Source: Deltaproteobacteria bacterium
GTDB lineage: Bacteria > Myxococcota > Myxococcia > Myxococcales > SZAS-1
DNA: 64,000 nucleotides
Reading direction: 5' to 3'
NCBI GenBank assembly: GCA_018266075.1
Contig: JAFEBB010000020.1
Location: forward strand, 44,858 to 108,857
Shown here piece after piece: positions 34,047-42,884 of the stretch (positions are counted from its first letter, which is position 1; each line of letters starts with the position of its first letter). A program made the translations under genes and the position numbers. The notes beneath the pieces are model-generated. The model was given only the letters and a program-made list of their open reading frames with translations, was not told where the DNA came from and ran no database searches.

Positions 34047-35699
34047 ATGCTGCGTCGCCTCGTTCTCATGCTGACCTCGGTGCTGTGCACGGCGGTCACA
34101 CGGCCTGCGCTCGCGAAGAGCAAGCCCAAGCCCGAGGGAAAGTCGGTCGCGTCGACGCAGGCGCTGGAGGCAGCCAAGCGCGACTGGCAGGAGCTCAAGC
34201 ACGATCGCAAGCGCAGCCGCTTCCGCGCGCCGTGGCTCAAGGTCGCCGCCGAGTTCGCGGCAGTGGCCAAGCGCTATCCCACCTCGCCCGAGGCGCCCAA
34301 GGCGCTCTTCGACGCGGGCGAGCTCTACGAAGATCTCTCGCGCATCTCCTGGATCCAGGACGACGTGGACGCCGCGGTGGCCCTCTACGGGCGCCTGGGC
34401 AAGGACTTCCCCAAGGACGCGCTCGCCGACGACGCGCACCTCGCGCTCGCGCGCATCGCCCTCAACCGCAAGAACGACGCGGACACGGCGCGCGCCGAGC
34501 TGAAGACCATCCTCAAGAGCTATCCGCGCGGGGACATGGCGCCGCAAGCGAAGACCATGCTCGCCCAGCTCAAGAAGGGCGACGAGTCGCCGCGCGAAGA
34601 GGTCGAGAAGCCGGCGAAGGTGGAGGTCGCGAAGGCAGAGCCCAAGGTCGCGCCCAAGCCCGAGCCCAAGGTCGTCGAGGCCAAGGGGGCCGAGCCCAAG
34701 GCAGAGAAGGCGCAGAAGGACGCCGCGCCGAGCGTGAAGGTCACGGAGGTGGAGTGGGCGGACGCGCAGCCGGCGAAGGTGCCGCAGAAGGCGCCGCCGA
34801 TCGTCGACGCGGCCGCGGTGGACGGCCAGGTGGGCGCCGACGCCATCGACATGGACGACGAGAACGACTCGCCCACGCCCGAGGCGTCGACGCGGCCGCT
34901 CACGTCCATCAAGCTCGCGGGCGCGGACAAGGGCAAGCTCGCGGCGATCGCATCGGCCATGAAGAGCAGCGACGACGATCTGCCGCTCTCCGCGCAGATG
35001 GGTCTCAAGGTGCGCCGCGTGGTCATCGACGCGGGCCATGGCGGTCACGACACGGGCGCGGTGGGCCCGACGGGCGTGAAGGAGAAGGACGTGACGCTCT
35101 CCGTGGCCAAGAAGCTCGCGGAGAAGCTCAAGGCCCAGGGGCTCGAGGTCTTCATGACCCGGACCACGGATCGCTTCGTCTCCCTCGAGAACCGCGCCGC
35201 CTTCGCCAACGAGCAGCACGCCGATCTCTTCATCAGCGTGCACTGCAACGCCGCCACCCAGCGCACCCTGCACGGCGTGGAGACCTACTCGCTCAACATC
35301 TCCAGCGATCGCTACGCGGTGCGCCTGGCTGCGCGCGAGAATGCGTCGAGTGAGCGCAGCATCGGCGATCTGCAGTTCATGCTCGCCGACCTCGCCACCC
35401 GCGCGAACACCGCCGACTCCCGCGAGCTCGCCAGCCTGGTGCAGCGCAGCGTGGTCGAGGGCCTGCGCACCCGCTTCGGCAAGGTGCGCGACCTGGGCAC
35501 GAAGGAGGCGCTCTTCTACGTGCTCCTCGGCACGCGCATGCCGGCGGTGCTGGTGGAGGGCTCGTTCATCTCCAACCCGGAAGAAGAGAAGCGCCTCGAG
35601 GACGGCGCGTTCCAGGAGCAGCTCGCGGGCAGCATCGCCTCGGGCGTGGAGCGCTTCGTCGGCGACCGCGCCGCGCTGGCCACGGCCGGCTTGCCCTGA
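34047..35699 (+). CDS. Exported N-acetylmuramoyl-L-alanine amidase (Amidase_3)
   Basis: A 550-residue peptidoglycan amidase. The signal peptide (to about residue 23, ...TRPALA) is followed by a TPR-like helical part (about 40-180: ALFDAGELYEDLSR, DDAHLALARIALNRKND) and a charged Pro/Lys/Glu linker (about 185-310). The zinc-dependent Amidase_3 domain follows: VVIDAGHGGHDTGA (Zn ligand His331), GVKEKDVTLSVAKKL (Glu), DLFISVHCNAA (His), and catalytic Glu in AVLVEGSFISNPEE. It splits daughter cells by cutting the stem peptide from muramic acid. Length is above AmiC because of the linker. Confidence 0.92.
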   Translation: MLRRLVLMLTSVLCTAVTRPALAKSKPKPEGKSVASTQALEAAKRDWQELKHDRKRSRFRAPWLKVAAEFAAVAKRYPTSPEAPKALFDAGELYEDLSRISWIQDDVDAAVALYGRLGKDFPKDALADDAHLALARIALNRKNDADTARAELKTILKSYPRGDMAPQAKTMLAQLKKGDESPREEVEKPAKVEVAKAEPKVAPKPEPKVVEAKGAEPKAEKAQKDAAPSVKVTEVEWADAQPAKVPQKAPPIVDAAAVDGQVGADAIDMDDENDSPTPEASTRPLTSIKLAGADKGKLAAIASAMKSSDDDLPLSAQMGLKVRRVVIDAGHGGHDTGAVGPTGVKEKDVTLSVAKKLAEKLKAQGLEVFMTRTTDRFVSLENRAAFANEQHADLFISVHCNAATQRTLHGVETYSLNISSDRYAVRLAARENASSERSIGDLQFMLADLATRANTADSRELASLVQRSVVEGLRTRFGKVRDLGTKEALFYVLLGTRMPAVLVEGSFISNPEEEKRLEDGAFQEQLAGSIASGVERFVGDRAALATAGLP

Positions 35700-35813
35700 A
35701 GGCAGAAAGGGGCGGCTCGCCCCGGGCACCTCCCGAAGAAGCAGAAGCCCGCGCGGCGGATCGCGCGGCGTGTGTCGAAGCGCCGAGGGCGCTGAGAAGA
35801 TAAGCTCGCGCGG

Positions 35814-38528
35814 ATGTCGCTCGACCTCACGCACGAGCTGCCGCTGCCCGTGCCGCCGCAGGGCTCGTACCACGACCACCTCGCGGCGCTGCCGCACTTC
35901 CTCGCCGGCCCGGAGTCGGGGCGCGGCGCGCGCGCGGCCGACTACCTGGCCAAGGCCCGCGCGTTCGTGGCCGACCTGCATGCGAAGGGCGCCTCGGGGC
36001 AGACCATCGTGCGGCTCACGACGGCCGCGATGGATGCGCTCGTCAAGGGCCTCTTCGACGCCCTCGTGGCCGACATGGCCCCGCAGAGCCCGCTCACGCT
36101 CGTGGCACTCGGCGGCTATGGACGCAAGGAGCTCGCGCCGCGGAGCGATCTGGATTTGATGTTGCTGCGTCCGGCAGGCCGAAAGTCGGAAGCGCCGGCG
36201 CAGCGGCTCGCGGAGCGACTGCTGTATCTGCTCTGGGACTTGAAGCTCGAGGTCGGGTGGAGCCTGCGCACGCCGGCCGAGTGCGCCGACGCCGCCGACG
36301 ACGATCACACCGCGCGCACGGCGCTGCTCGATCTGCGCTTCCTCGCGGGCGACACCGAGAACCACGTTCGGCTCGAGGAAGCCGTGCTCGGCGACATCGC
36401 GCGCGGAAAGGCCGAGCGCTTCATCGCCGACAAGATCTCCGAAGTTCGCGCGCGCCGGCAGAAGTTCGGCGACTCCGTGTACCTGCTCGAGCCGAACTTG
36501 AAGCAAGGCGAAGGTGGCTTGCGCGATCTGCAGGCCGCGCTGTGGATTGCCTTGGCGCGCTTTGGCACGCGTGGGCTCACCGAGCTGCAGGCGAAGTCGG
36601 TGCTGCCTGCGCGCGAGGTGACCGCGCTCCGCGCCGCGCGCGACTGGCTCTGGCGCGTGCGAAACCAGCTCCACCTCACCACGTCGCGAAAAGAAGATCG
36701 GCTCACGTTCGATCTTCAAGAGGCGATGGCCCAGGCGCTGCGCTATCCCGCTGGCCAGGCGGGGCTGCCGGTCGAGCAGTTCATGCGCGACTACTACCTG
36801 TGCGCGCGCCACGTGAAGCTCGCGGCCGACGCGCTCATCGAGCGCTGCGAGGACGCGTTCAAGCCCGCCAAGCGCGCGCGCAAGCCGCTCGACAAAGAAT
36901 TTGCAGCGCTCGGCGAAAAGCTCGCGGTGCAAGACGAGTCGCTCTTCGCGCGCGAGCCGCTGTCGATGGTGCGCGCGTTCGCCGTGGCCGACGCCGAGGG
37001 CCGCGCGCTCGATCCCGCGACGCGCGATCGCATCTCGGCCGAGCTCTCGCGGCTCGCCACGCCCGACGTCCGGCGAGAGGGCACGAAGCTCTTGGCCACG
37101 CTGATGGCTCGACCCGGAACGCTCGGCGGGTTCTTGAGCACCATGCACGAGCTGGGCGTGCTCGGCGCGCTCGTGCCGGAGTTCGGCCGCGTGACCGCGC
37201 TGCGGCAGCACGACCTGTACCACGTGTACACCGTCGACGCGCACTCGCTGGCCGCGGTGCGCCGCCTCTATGCGCTGCGCGCGGGCGAGCTGCTCGAGAG
37301 CCAGCCCGAGCTGACGCTGTCCATGCAGGAGCTGGAGCGGCCGCTGCCGCTGTATCTCGGCATGCTCTTCCACGACGCGGGCAAGGGCATGGGCGGCAAC
37401 CACTCCGAGCGCGGCGTGGAGCTGGTGCACGCCGTGGCCGAGCGCATGGGCCTCTTGAGCGAGGAGCGCGAGGACGCGGAGTTCCTCGTCCGCTACCACC
37501 TCTTGATGAGCCACACCTCGCAGCGCCGCGACATCACCGATCCGTCGCTCGTCGCCGACTTCGCCAAGCAGGTGGGCACGCCGCGGCGGCTGCGGCTGCT
37601 CTATTTGCTGACCTATGCAGATATCTGCTCCGTCGGACCGACGACCTGGACCGAGTGGAAAGGGCGCCTGCTGCGCGAGCTGAACGAGCGCGCCCAGGCC
37701 GCGCTCACCGGCGCCGGGCCCGAGGAGACCAGCCTCGCGCGCTACATGGAGCTTCGCGACGCGGCAGCCGCGCGGCTCATGTCGGCGGGGGCAGCCGACG
37801 CGTTCGACGAGGTCGAGCGATTTCTGCGCTGCATGCCGTATCGCTACCTCGCCGTGGCCACACCGCCACGCGTGGTGCGCGACTTGAAGCTCATGCGCCG
37901 CACCGCGAAGGGGCCGCTCGGCGTGCTGCTCTTGCAGCGACGGGATCGCTCCGCGACGACGCTCAGCCTCACGGCGTCCGATCGCGCGGGCCTGCTCGCC
38001 GACTTCGCGGGCGTGCTCGCGGCGCACAACCTGGGCATCCTCGCGGCCGACGTCTTCAGCTCGCGCAGCGGCCCAGGCGCGCCGCCGCGGGCGCTCGACG
38101 TCTTCGAGGTGCGCGGGCCCCAGGGCGACGCGCTCACCCGCGAGCGCTTCGCCGAGGTGAAGAAGGACCTGCTGCGCGTGCTCACCGGCGCGGAGACCGT
38201 GGAGCAGGTGCTCAAGCGCCGGCACGGGACGAGGCTGCAGCCGCGGAAGGCGCCGCGGGTGGCCACGCGCGTCGCCGTGGACAACCAGGCCTCGCGCGAC
38301 TTCACGGTCATCGACATCGTCGCCGAGGATCGGGTGGGCCTGCTCTACGCCATCACCTCTGCGCTCGCGAAGGCCGGCCTCGACGTGCACGCCGCGCGCG
38401 TGGCCACCGAGGCCAACCGCGCCATCGACGCCTTCTACGTGCGCCGCGCGGGCAAGCGCGTGGTCGACCCGGCGGAGGTCGCGGCAATCGAGGCCCAGCT
38501 TCGCGCGGCCGTCGAGCCCACGAGCTGA
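35814..38528 (+). CDS. glnD: [Protein-PII] uridylyltransferase/uridylyl-removing enzyme GlnD
   Basis: A 904-residue nitrogen sensor that uridylylates PII when glutamine is low and removes UMP when it is high. Domains in order: nucleotidyltransferase (LGGYGRKELAPRSDLDLMLL, about 98-118), helical linker, HD hydrolase (LFHDAGKGMGGNHSERG, His520-Asp521), then two ACT domains (TTLSLTASDRAGLLADFAGVLAAHNLGILAADVF; FTVIDIVAEDRVGLLYAITSALAKAGLDVHAARV). All catalytic motifs are intact and length is normal. The TGA stop directly abuts the convergent TIGR02265 stop, forming TGATCA at 38526-38531. Confidence 0.96.
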   Translation: MSLDLTHELPLPVPPQGSYHDHLAALPHFLAGPESGRGARAADYLAKARAFVADLHAKGASGQTIVRLTTAAMDALVKGLFDALVADMAPQSPLTLVALGGYGRKELAPRSDLDLMLLRPAGRKSEAPAQRLAERLLYLLWDLKLEVGWSLRTPAECADAADDDHTARTALLDLRFLAGDTENHVRLEEAVLGDIARGKAERFIADKISEVRARRQKFGDSVYLLEPNLKQGEGGLRDLQAALWIALARFGTRGLTELQAKSVLPAREVTALRAARDWLWRVRNQLHLTTSRKEDRLTFDLQEAMAQALRYPAGQAGLPVEQFMRDYYLCARHVKLAADALIERCEDAFKPAKRARKPLDKEFAALGEKLAVQDESLFAREPLSMVRAFAVADAEGRALDPATRDRISAELSRLATPDVRREGTKLLATLMARPGTLGGFLSTMHELGVLGALVPEFGRVTALRQHDLYHVYTVDAHSLAAVRRLYALRAGELLESQPELTLSMQELERPLPLYLGMLFHDAGKGMGGNHSERGVELVHAVAERMGLLSEEREDAEFLVRYHLLMSHTSQRRDITDPSLVADFAKQVGTPRRLRLLYLLTYADICSVGPTTWTEWKGRLLRELNERAQAALTGAGPEETSLARYMELRDAAAARLMSAGAADAFDEVERFLRCMPYRYLAVATPPRVVRDLKLMRRTAKGPLGVLLLQRRDRSATTLSLTASDRAGLLADFAGVLAAHNLGILAADVFSSRSGPGAPPRALDVFEVRGPQGDALTRERFAEVKKDLLRVLTGAETVEQVLKRRHGTRLQPRKAPRVATRVAVDNQASRDFTVIDIVAEDRVGLLYAITSALAKAGLDVHAARVATEANRAIDAFYVRRAGKRVVDPAEVAAIEAQLRAAVEPTS

Positions 38529-39113
38529 TCAGGTCCAGCGGATGCGGAACGTGAAGCCTTCGCCTTCGCGCTCGCCGAGCTCAACCGTCAGCTCCTTCGC
38601 GCCCGCCGCGGTCAGGCCCGCCTCGAGGATTCCCCGGTAGAACGCTGGCTGGATCACCCGGTTGAACCAGAGCAGCGCCTCGTTCGGCGCCGCCTGGGTC
38701 ACGCGCGTGTCGGTGTAGTTGTTGCCGCTCTGGAAGTTGCGGCTCATGCGCGCGAGCACGCGCGCGGGCCCGAGGATGCGCATTAGCGGGAAGATCGCCT
38801 TGCCGATGGCCGTCTGCTGGTAGCCCGCGATGAGCATGCGCCCGAGCTCGGCCATGGCCTCCTCGAGCGACTTGTCGGGGAAGAGCTGCGCGCAGGTCAC
38901 GCGCAGGCTGTGCTCCCAGGTCTCCAGGGCGTACGCGGGCAGCACGTGGTCGATGTCGAGGCCCAGGCCGCGGAGCGCATCGGTGAGCTCGGGCGTGATC
39001 CGGCCCTTGAGCGCGCGCAGGTAGAGGCCCTCCACGGCCGAGGCGAACACGAACTCGTCGCCTGCGTGCGTGGCCCGGTTCGCCGCGCTCGGCGGGCTGG
39101 GGACGACCGACAT
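38529..39113 (-). CDS. TIGR02265/DUF2378 family protein
   Basis: A 194-residue protein of the TIGR02265 (DUF2378) paralogous family, largely confined to myxobacteria. Diagnostic segments are FVFASAVEGLYLRALKGRITPELTDALRGLGLDID, YALETWEHSLRVTCAQLFPDKSLEEAMAELGRMLIAGYQQTAIGKAIFPLMRILGP and RNFQSGNNYTDTRVTQ. Function is unknown; members often occur in multiple copies. It lies 57 bp downstream of ggt on the same strand. Confidence 0.88.
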   Translation of the reverse strand: MSVVPSPPSAANRATHAGDEFVFASAVEGLYLRALKGRITPELTDALRGLGLDIDHVLPAYALETWEHSLRVTCAQLFPDKSLEEAMAELGRMLIAGYQQTAIGKAIFPLMRILGPARVLARMSRNFQSGNNYTDTRVTQAAPNEALLWFNRVIQPAFYRGILEAGLTAAGAKELTVELGEREGEGFTFRIRWT

Positions 39114-39170
39114 GCGCTCGGTTCTACCGCACTCTTGTAGAGCTTCGGCAGCGTCCAGCCTCGGGCGAAG

Positions 39171-40871
39171 CTAGTACCCGACGGCGCGCGCGTCGCTTCC
39201 TCGCGGATCGCTGGCGCCGAGCCGCATGCCCGTGCCCGGCTCGATCATCACCGCCTCGCAGTCGCCCATCACGCCCCAAGGGCTCTGCTTCACCACGTAG
39301 CCCATGCTGGTGAGCGCGCGCTCGGTGTCGGGCGCGAGACCGTCGATCTCGTCGAAGACGACGTCCGGCATCCACTGCTGGTGCAGGCGCGGCGCGGCCA
39401 CGGCGGCCTCCACGTCGCGGTGGAAGTCGACCACGCCGAGGATGACCTGGAGCACCGTGTTGATGATGGTCGGGCCGCCGGGCGAGCCGAGCACGAGGTA
39501 CGGCTTGCCGTCTTTCAAGAGCACGGTGGGCGTCATGCTCGAGAGCGGCCGCTTGCCCGGGGCGATGGCGTTGGCCTCGCCTTGAATCAGCCCGAAGCCG
39601 TTGGGCACGCCGGGCTTGCTGGTGAAGTCGTCCATCTCGTCATTGAGCAGGAAGCCCGCGCCTGCCACCGTCACGCCCGAGCCGAAGCCCATGTTCAACG
39701 TGAACGTGTTCGAGACCACGTTGCCCTTCGCGTCGACGACGGTGAAGTGCGTGGTGTGCGGCCCCTCCACGGGCGGCTTGCGACCGGCGGCGAACGCGCT
39801 CGAGGGCGTGGCCTTGTCGGCGACGATCGTCGCGCGCTGCTTGGCGGCGTAGTCCTTCGAGGTCAGCGCGGCCACGGGAACGTCCACGAAGTCCGGGTCG
39901 CCAAAGAAGAGCGCGCGATCTGCGAAGGCGCGGCGCATGGCCTCGAGCATCAGGTGATCCGCCTGCGAGCCGTTCGCGCCGATCTTCGCCAGGTCGTAGA
40001 ACTCGAGGATGTTGAGCTCTTGCAGGAGCGTGGCGCCGCCAGAGCTCGGCGGCGGCATGGTGAGCACGTCGTAGCCGCGATACGTGCCCGTGAGCGGCGC
40101 GCGCTCCTTGGGCCTGTACGCCGCGAGGTCGTCCTTCGTGACCAGGCCGCCGCCGCGCTTCATGTCCGCGTCGATGAGCGTGGCGATCTGTCCGGTGTAG
40201 AAGTCGCGCGGGCCGACCTTCGCCAGGCGCTCGAGGGTCTTGCCCAGCTCGGGCTGCGTGAACCGCTCGCCTTCCTCGTAGAACTTGCCGTCGCGGTTCC
40301 AGATGCGCTTGCTCTCGGGGAAGGGCGCGAAGCGGGGCGCCTGCTCGCGGAGCTCATCGGCGAGCGGCTTGGAGAGCACGAAGCCCTTCTTGGCCAGGCG
40401 AATCGCCGGCGCGGACACGGCGGCCCAGCTCTTGGTGCCGTACTTCGAGAGCGCGAGCTCCAGGCCTGCGACGGTTCCGGGCACGCCGACCGCGCGATAG
40501 CCGTTGGTCGATGCGTCGGGGAGCACGTTGCCCTGGGCGTCGAGGTACATGTCGCGCGTGGCCGCCTTGGGCGCCACCTCGCGGTAGTCGATGGTGGTGC
40601 TCTTGCCGTCGGCCATCCGAACGAGCATGAAGCCGCCGCCGCCGAGGTTTCCCGCGGACGGGTGCGTCACCGCGAGCGCGAGCGCCACCGCCACGGCCGC
40701 GTCCACCGCGTTGCCGCCCGCCTTGAGGATCTCCACGCCGGCCTCGCTGGCCTCGCCGCTCGACGACGCGACCATCCCGTGCTTCGCGCGGACGGGATCG
40801 TTGGCGGCGGCGAACGCGTGAAACGGCGCGACGACGATCGCGAGTGAGGCAGCGAGCAGGGAAGGGCGCAT
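39171..40871 (-). CDS. ggt: Gamma-glutamyltranspeptidase
   Basis: A 566-residue exported enzyme that removes or transfers gamma-glutamyl groups of glutathione and similar compounds. The signal peptide is MRPSLLAASLAIVVAPFHAFAA. The N-terminal GMVASSSGEASEAGVEILKAGGNAVDAAVA, and GNLGGGGFML, are hallmark segments. The autocatalytic nucleophile Thr is about residue 373 in GPHTTHFTVVDAKGNVVS. GSPGGPTI and the C-terminal DPRGSDARAVGY are also typical. ATG 40871 is chosen because it begins the signal peptide; an ATG 21 bp upstream is possible. An 11-bp hairpin lies 36 bp upstream. Confidence 0.93.
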   Translation of the reverse strand: MRPSLLAASLAIVVAPFHAFAAANDPVRAKHGMVASSSGEASEAGVEILKAGGNAVDAAVAVALALAVTHPSAGNLGGGGFMLVRMADGKSTTIDYREVAPKAATRDMYLDAQGNVLPDASTNGYRAVGVPGTVAGLELALSKYGTKSWAAVSAPAIRLAKKGFVLSKPLADELREQAPRFAPFPESKRIWNRDGKFYEEGERFTQPELGKTLERLAKVGPRDFYTGQIATLIDADMKRGGGLVTKDDLAAYRPKERAPLTGTYRGYDVLTMPPPSSGGATLLQELNILEFYDLAKIGANGSQADHLMLEAMRRAFADRALFFGDPDFVDVPVAALTSKDYAAKQRATIVADKATPSSAFAAGRKPPVEGPHTTHFTVVDAKGNVVSNTFTLNMGFGSGVTVAGAGFLLNDEMDDFTSKPGVPNGFGLIQGEANAIAPGKRPLSSMTPTVLLKDGKPYLVLGSPGGPTIINTVLQVILGVVDFHRDVEAAVAAPRLHQQWMPDVVFDEIDGLAPDTERALTSMGYVVKQSPWGVMGDCEAVMIEPGTGMRLGASDPRGSDARAVGY

Positions 40872-40902
40872 GGCGCGCGGACCATAGCGCATCGTGCGCC
40901 TT

Positions 40903-40945
40903 CCCCGAGCCGCCGAGCGGCGTGCCAGCTCGGCGGCTCGCGGGG
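40903..40945. other. Strong inverted repeat upstream of ggt
   Basis: GAGCCGCCGAG (40907-40917) pairs perfectly with CTCGGCGGCTC (40929-40939) around an 11-nt loop. CCCC and GGGG arms extend the stem past a 2-nt bulge. It lies between the divergent ggt start (40871) and the possible small ORF at 40952. It could be an attenuator in the ggt leader, an operator, or a terminator for antisense transcripts. Confidence 0.5.
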
Positions 40946-40951
40946 TGCGTG

Positions 40952-41104
40952 ATGCCCGCTGGAATCGCGGTGTGCACCGTGGGCAGGTCGCTCGAGGGCG
41001 GCCGCGTCGAGGTGCTCGCCGGTTCACCGCTCTTTCTGCTCGTGTCCGACTCGGCGACGGAGGGGCTCGTGCGCGAGAAGGTCCTCAAGCGTCGCAAGCG
41101 TTGA
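40952..41104 (+). CDS. Possible small hypothetical protein
   Basis: A 50-residue candidate (MPAGIAVCTVGRSLEGG..., ending KVLKRRKR) with two beta-like strands and a basic tail. Third codon positions are almost all G/C, as in real genes here. The ATG lacks an obvious ribosome-binding site, and no family is recognised. It may be a short regulatory peptide or a chance frame. Confidence 0.35.
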   Translation: MPAGIAVCTVGRSLEGGRVEVLAGSPLFLLVSDSATEGLVREKVLKRRKR

Positions 41105-41207
41105 GGCGCCTGACGTGGAAACCGAATTGGCGTAAGGTGCAAACCTGAAAAAGCTGTCAAGCGCGTGAGTCTGGCGGGCGGCTCGAAGAGCCCAGGAGCG
41201 AAGCGTG

Positions 41208-41612
41208 ATGAACGGAATGAAGTGGGTCGCGTTGGTGGTCGTGCTGGGTGCGGTGGGCTGCGGCCATGCGAAGGAAGGCGACACCTGCAACAGCGGCGAC
41301 GTTCAGTGCGAGGACAAGCACACCCTCCTCGAGTGCGAGACCACCGGTACGTACCGCGCCATCCCGTGTCCGGGGCCCCAAGGCTGTGTCTTCGACAACA
41401 ACGCGGCCACGCCCATTCTGGTGTGCGATCTCAGCGGCACCGTCGCCGGCGGTGAGTGCCAGAGCAGCTACCAGGGCTTCGTGGGCTGCACCGACGCCCA
41501 CAACGCGCTGGAGTGCAACGGCGCCCACTGGGGCGCAGTGTCCTGCCCCACCAGCTGCCAGTCCGGCGAGACCGGCGTCGATGTGCCGCAGTCGCTCGGC
41601 TCCTGCTCGTGA
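41208..41612 (+). CDS. Cys-rich lipoprotein
   Basis: A 134-residue lipoprotein (MNGMKWVALVVVLGAVGC). The mature part has ten or more cysteines in two halves: EGDTCNSGDVQCEDKHTLLECETTGTYRAIPCPGPQGCVF and GECQSSYQGFVGCTDAHNALECNGAHWGAVSCPTSCQ. These resemble each other (C...LLEC...PC against C...ALEC...SC), so the protein may be an internal duplication with disulfides. AGGAG at 41194 fits ATG 41208 (spacing 9); GTG 41205 is an equally near alternative. Function unknown. Confidence 0.75.
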   Translation: MNGMKWVALVVVLGAVGCGHAKEGDTCNSGDVQCEDKHTLLECETTGTYRAIPCPGPQGCVFDNNAATPILVCDLSGTVAGGECQSSYQGFVGCTDAHNALECNGAHWGAVSCPTSCQSGETGVDVPQSLGSCS

Positions 41613-41623
41613 GCTGAGTTGGG

Positions 41624-41842
41624 CTAGCGAAAGATCCGCGCGAAGAGCCGGATGAAGAGGTTGCGCTCCTTCGACGGTTCGGGCGTGTTCTTGGGGAGCG
41701 GCGCTTCGTCGAGCCGGGGCTTGAGCTCCACGCGGTTCTTCTCGCCCGGCTTGAGCGAGGAGACGCTGAACTCGTCGTCGCCTTCGATGGCCTCGAGGCT
41801 CTTCTCGGCGCGGCTGCGGCGCTGCTTCGGCTCGTCGGACAT
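41624..41842 (-). CDS. Small hypothetical charged protein
   Basis: A 72-residue protein, MSDEPKQRRSRAEKSLEAIEGDDEF, then FSVSSLKPGEKNRVELKPRL, ending with an amphipathic ERNLFIRLFARIFR helix that could touch membrane or a partner. ATG 41842 gives a natural start; the frame continues 13 codons upstream. It lies downstream of the TVP38 gene on the same strand (57 bp gap). No family recognised. Confidence 0.55.
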   Translation of the reverse strand: MSDEPKQRRSRAEKSLEAIEGDDEFSVSSLKPGEKNRVELKPRLDEAPLPKNTPEPSKERNLFIRLFARIFR

Positions 41843-41899
41843 GCGTGAGCGAAGCTTGCCGGTCAGACGCTCCGGCGGCAAGCGACCCCGAGTGCGACG

Positions 41900-42625
41900 T
41901 CAGTGCTGCGACGCGCGCCGCATCCCCGCCGGGAGGGCCTCGGTCCGCTCCGGCGTCGGCCTGCGCGGGCCGTAGAACGTCCGGTACACGCGCAGCCCCA
42001 CCCAGACGCCGCCCACCGCCGACACCAACCAGCCGGCCACGGTCAGCGCGATCACCCACGGGTGCCCCGCGGAGAGCGCCGTGCCGAAGTAGGCCGTGGC
42101 GATGGTGCCGGGGATGATGCCGAGGAGCGTGCCCGCCATGGTGCGCCAGTAGCTCCCGCCCGCGCTCGCGGCGATGGCCAGGATGGGATCCGTGGGCACC
42201 ACCGGGCTGAGGGTGAACACCAGCGCGAAGAGGAAGTCGTTCTCCTTCGCGGCGCGCTCGAGCGCGTCGGGGTTGGCCACCGCCTTGCGGATGAAGCGGG
42301 TGCCGAACTTCCTGCCCAGGAAGAACGTCAGCGACGAGGCGAACCAGCTGCCCAGCATGGCGTAGAGCGCGCCCTTCCAGCCGCCAAACAGCACGCCCCC
42401 GAGCGCAGTGAGGATCTGCCCCGGCAAGAGCGTCACCGGGCGGATGGTGAGGAGCCCCAGGTATGCGAGCGGCGTCCACGGTCCGAGGGGGCGGAGCGCG
42501 TGCAGCAGCGCCTGCCGCGAGACCAGGTGCGGATCGAGGAGCTTCAGGGTGCAGAGGCCGAGCACCGAGGCCAGCACCGGTGCGAGGAGCTTCAAGCTCG
42601 GCAGTCGCGGGTTGCGGACAGACAT
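41900..42625 (-). CDS. TVP38/TMEM64 family membrane protein
   Basis: A 241-residue membrane protein of the SNARE-associated/DedA-like superfamily. The family signature lies in GLLTIRPVTLLPGQILTALGGVLFGGWKGALYAMLGSWFASSLTFFLGRKFG and TLSPVVPTDPILAIAASAGGSYWRTMAGTLLGIIPGTIATAYFG. These proteins are thought to move or scramble lipids, or to support proton-coupled envelope maintenance. ATG 42625 precedes a hydrophobic N-terminal helix. Divergent from the ATP-grasp gene (259 bp between starts). Confidence 0.86.
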   Translation of the reverse strand: MSVRNPRLPSLKLLAPVLASVLGLCTLKLLDPHLVSRQALLHALRPLGPWTPLAYLGLLTIRPVTLLPGQILTALGGVLFGGWKGALYAMLGSWFASSLTFFLGRKFGTRFIRKAVANPDALERAAKENDFLFALVFTLSPVVPTDPILAIAASAGGSYWRTMAGTLLGIIPGTIATAYFGTALSAGHPWVIALTVAGWLVSAVGGVWVGLRVYRTFYGPRRPTPERTEALPAGMRRASQH

Positions 42626-42884
42626 TCGCCACAAGGTGCACACCGCGGGCCGCCCTCGCCATCGAGCGGGCAGCCGGGCGCTCGCGAGCCCGGACGTGAA
42701 GCGCCGTTCCGCTCCGACTTCCCCGCGGAGCTTGCCCGGCGGGCTTGCGTCCGGCGGCGGCCGACCGAACTTTTGAGCTGCGACGGTGGGACGGCAGCAG
42801 GGCAGCCGCGGGGGTTCGCAGGTGGACGGCGGCCGCACAGGGCGGCCGACGGTCGGTGGCGGGCGGGGTTCGCGGGGTCTTTGC

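Noticed and set aside
34023..38390. Open frame of about 1455 codons on the minus strand across the amidase and glnD
   Set aside because: Antisense to two well-supported genes, no domains, low-complexity Arg/Leu/His content.
42626..42884. Hairpin near 42670 (CCGGGC...GCCCGG) as a terminator
   Set aside because: Short stem, no T-run and located between divergent starts, so a terminator role is unlikely.
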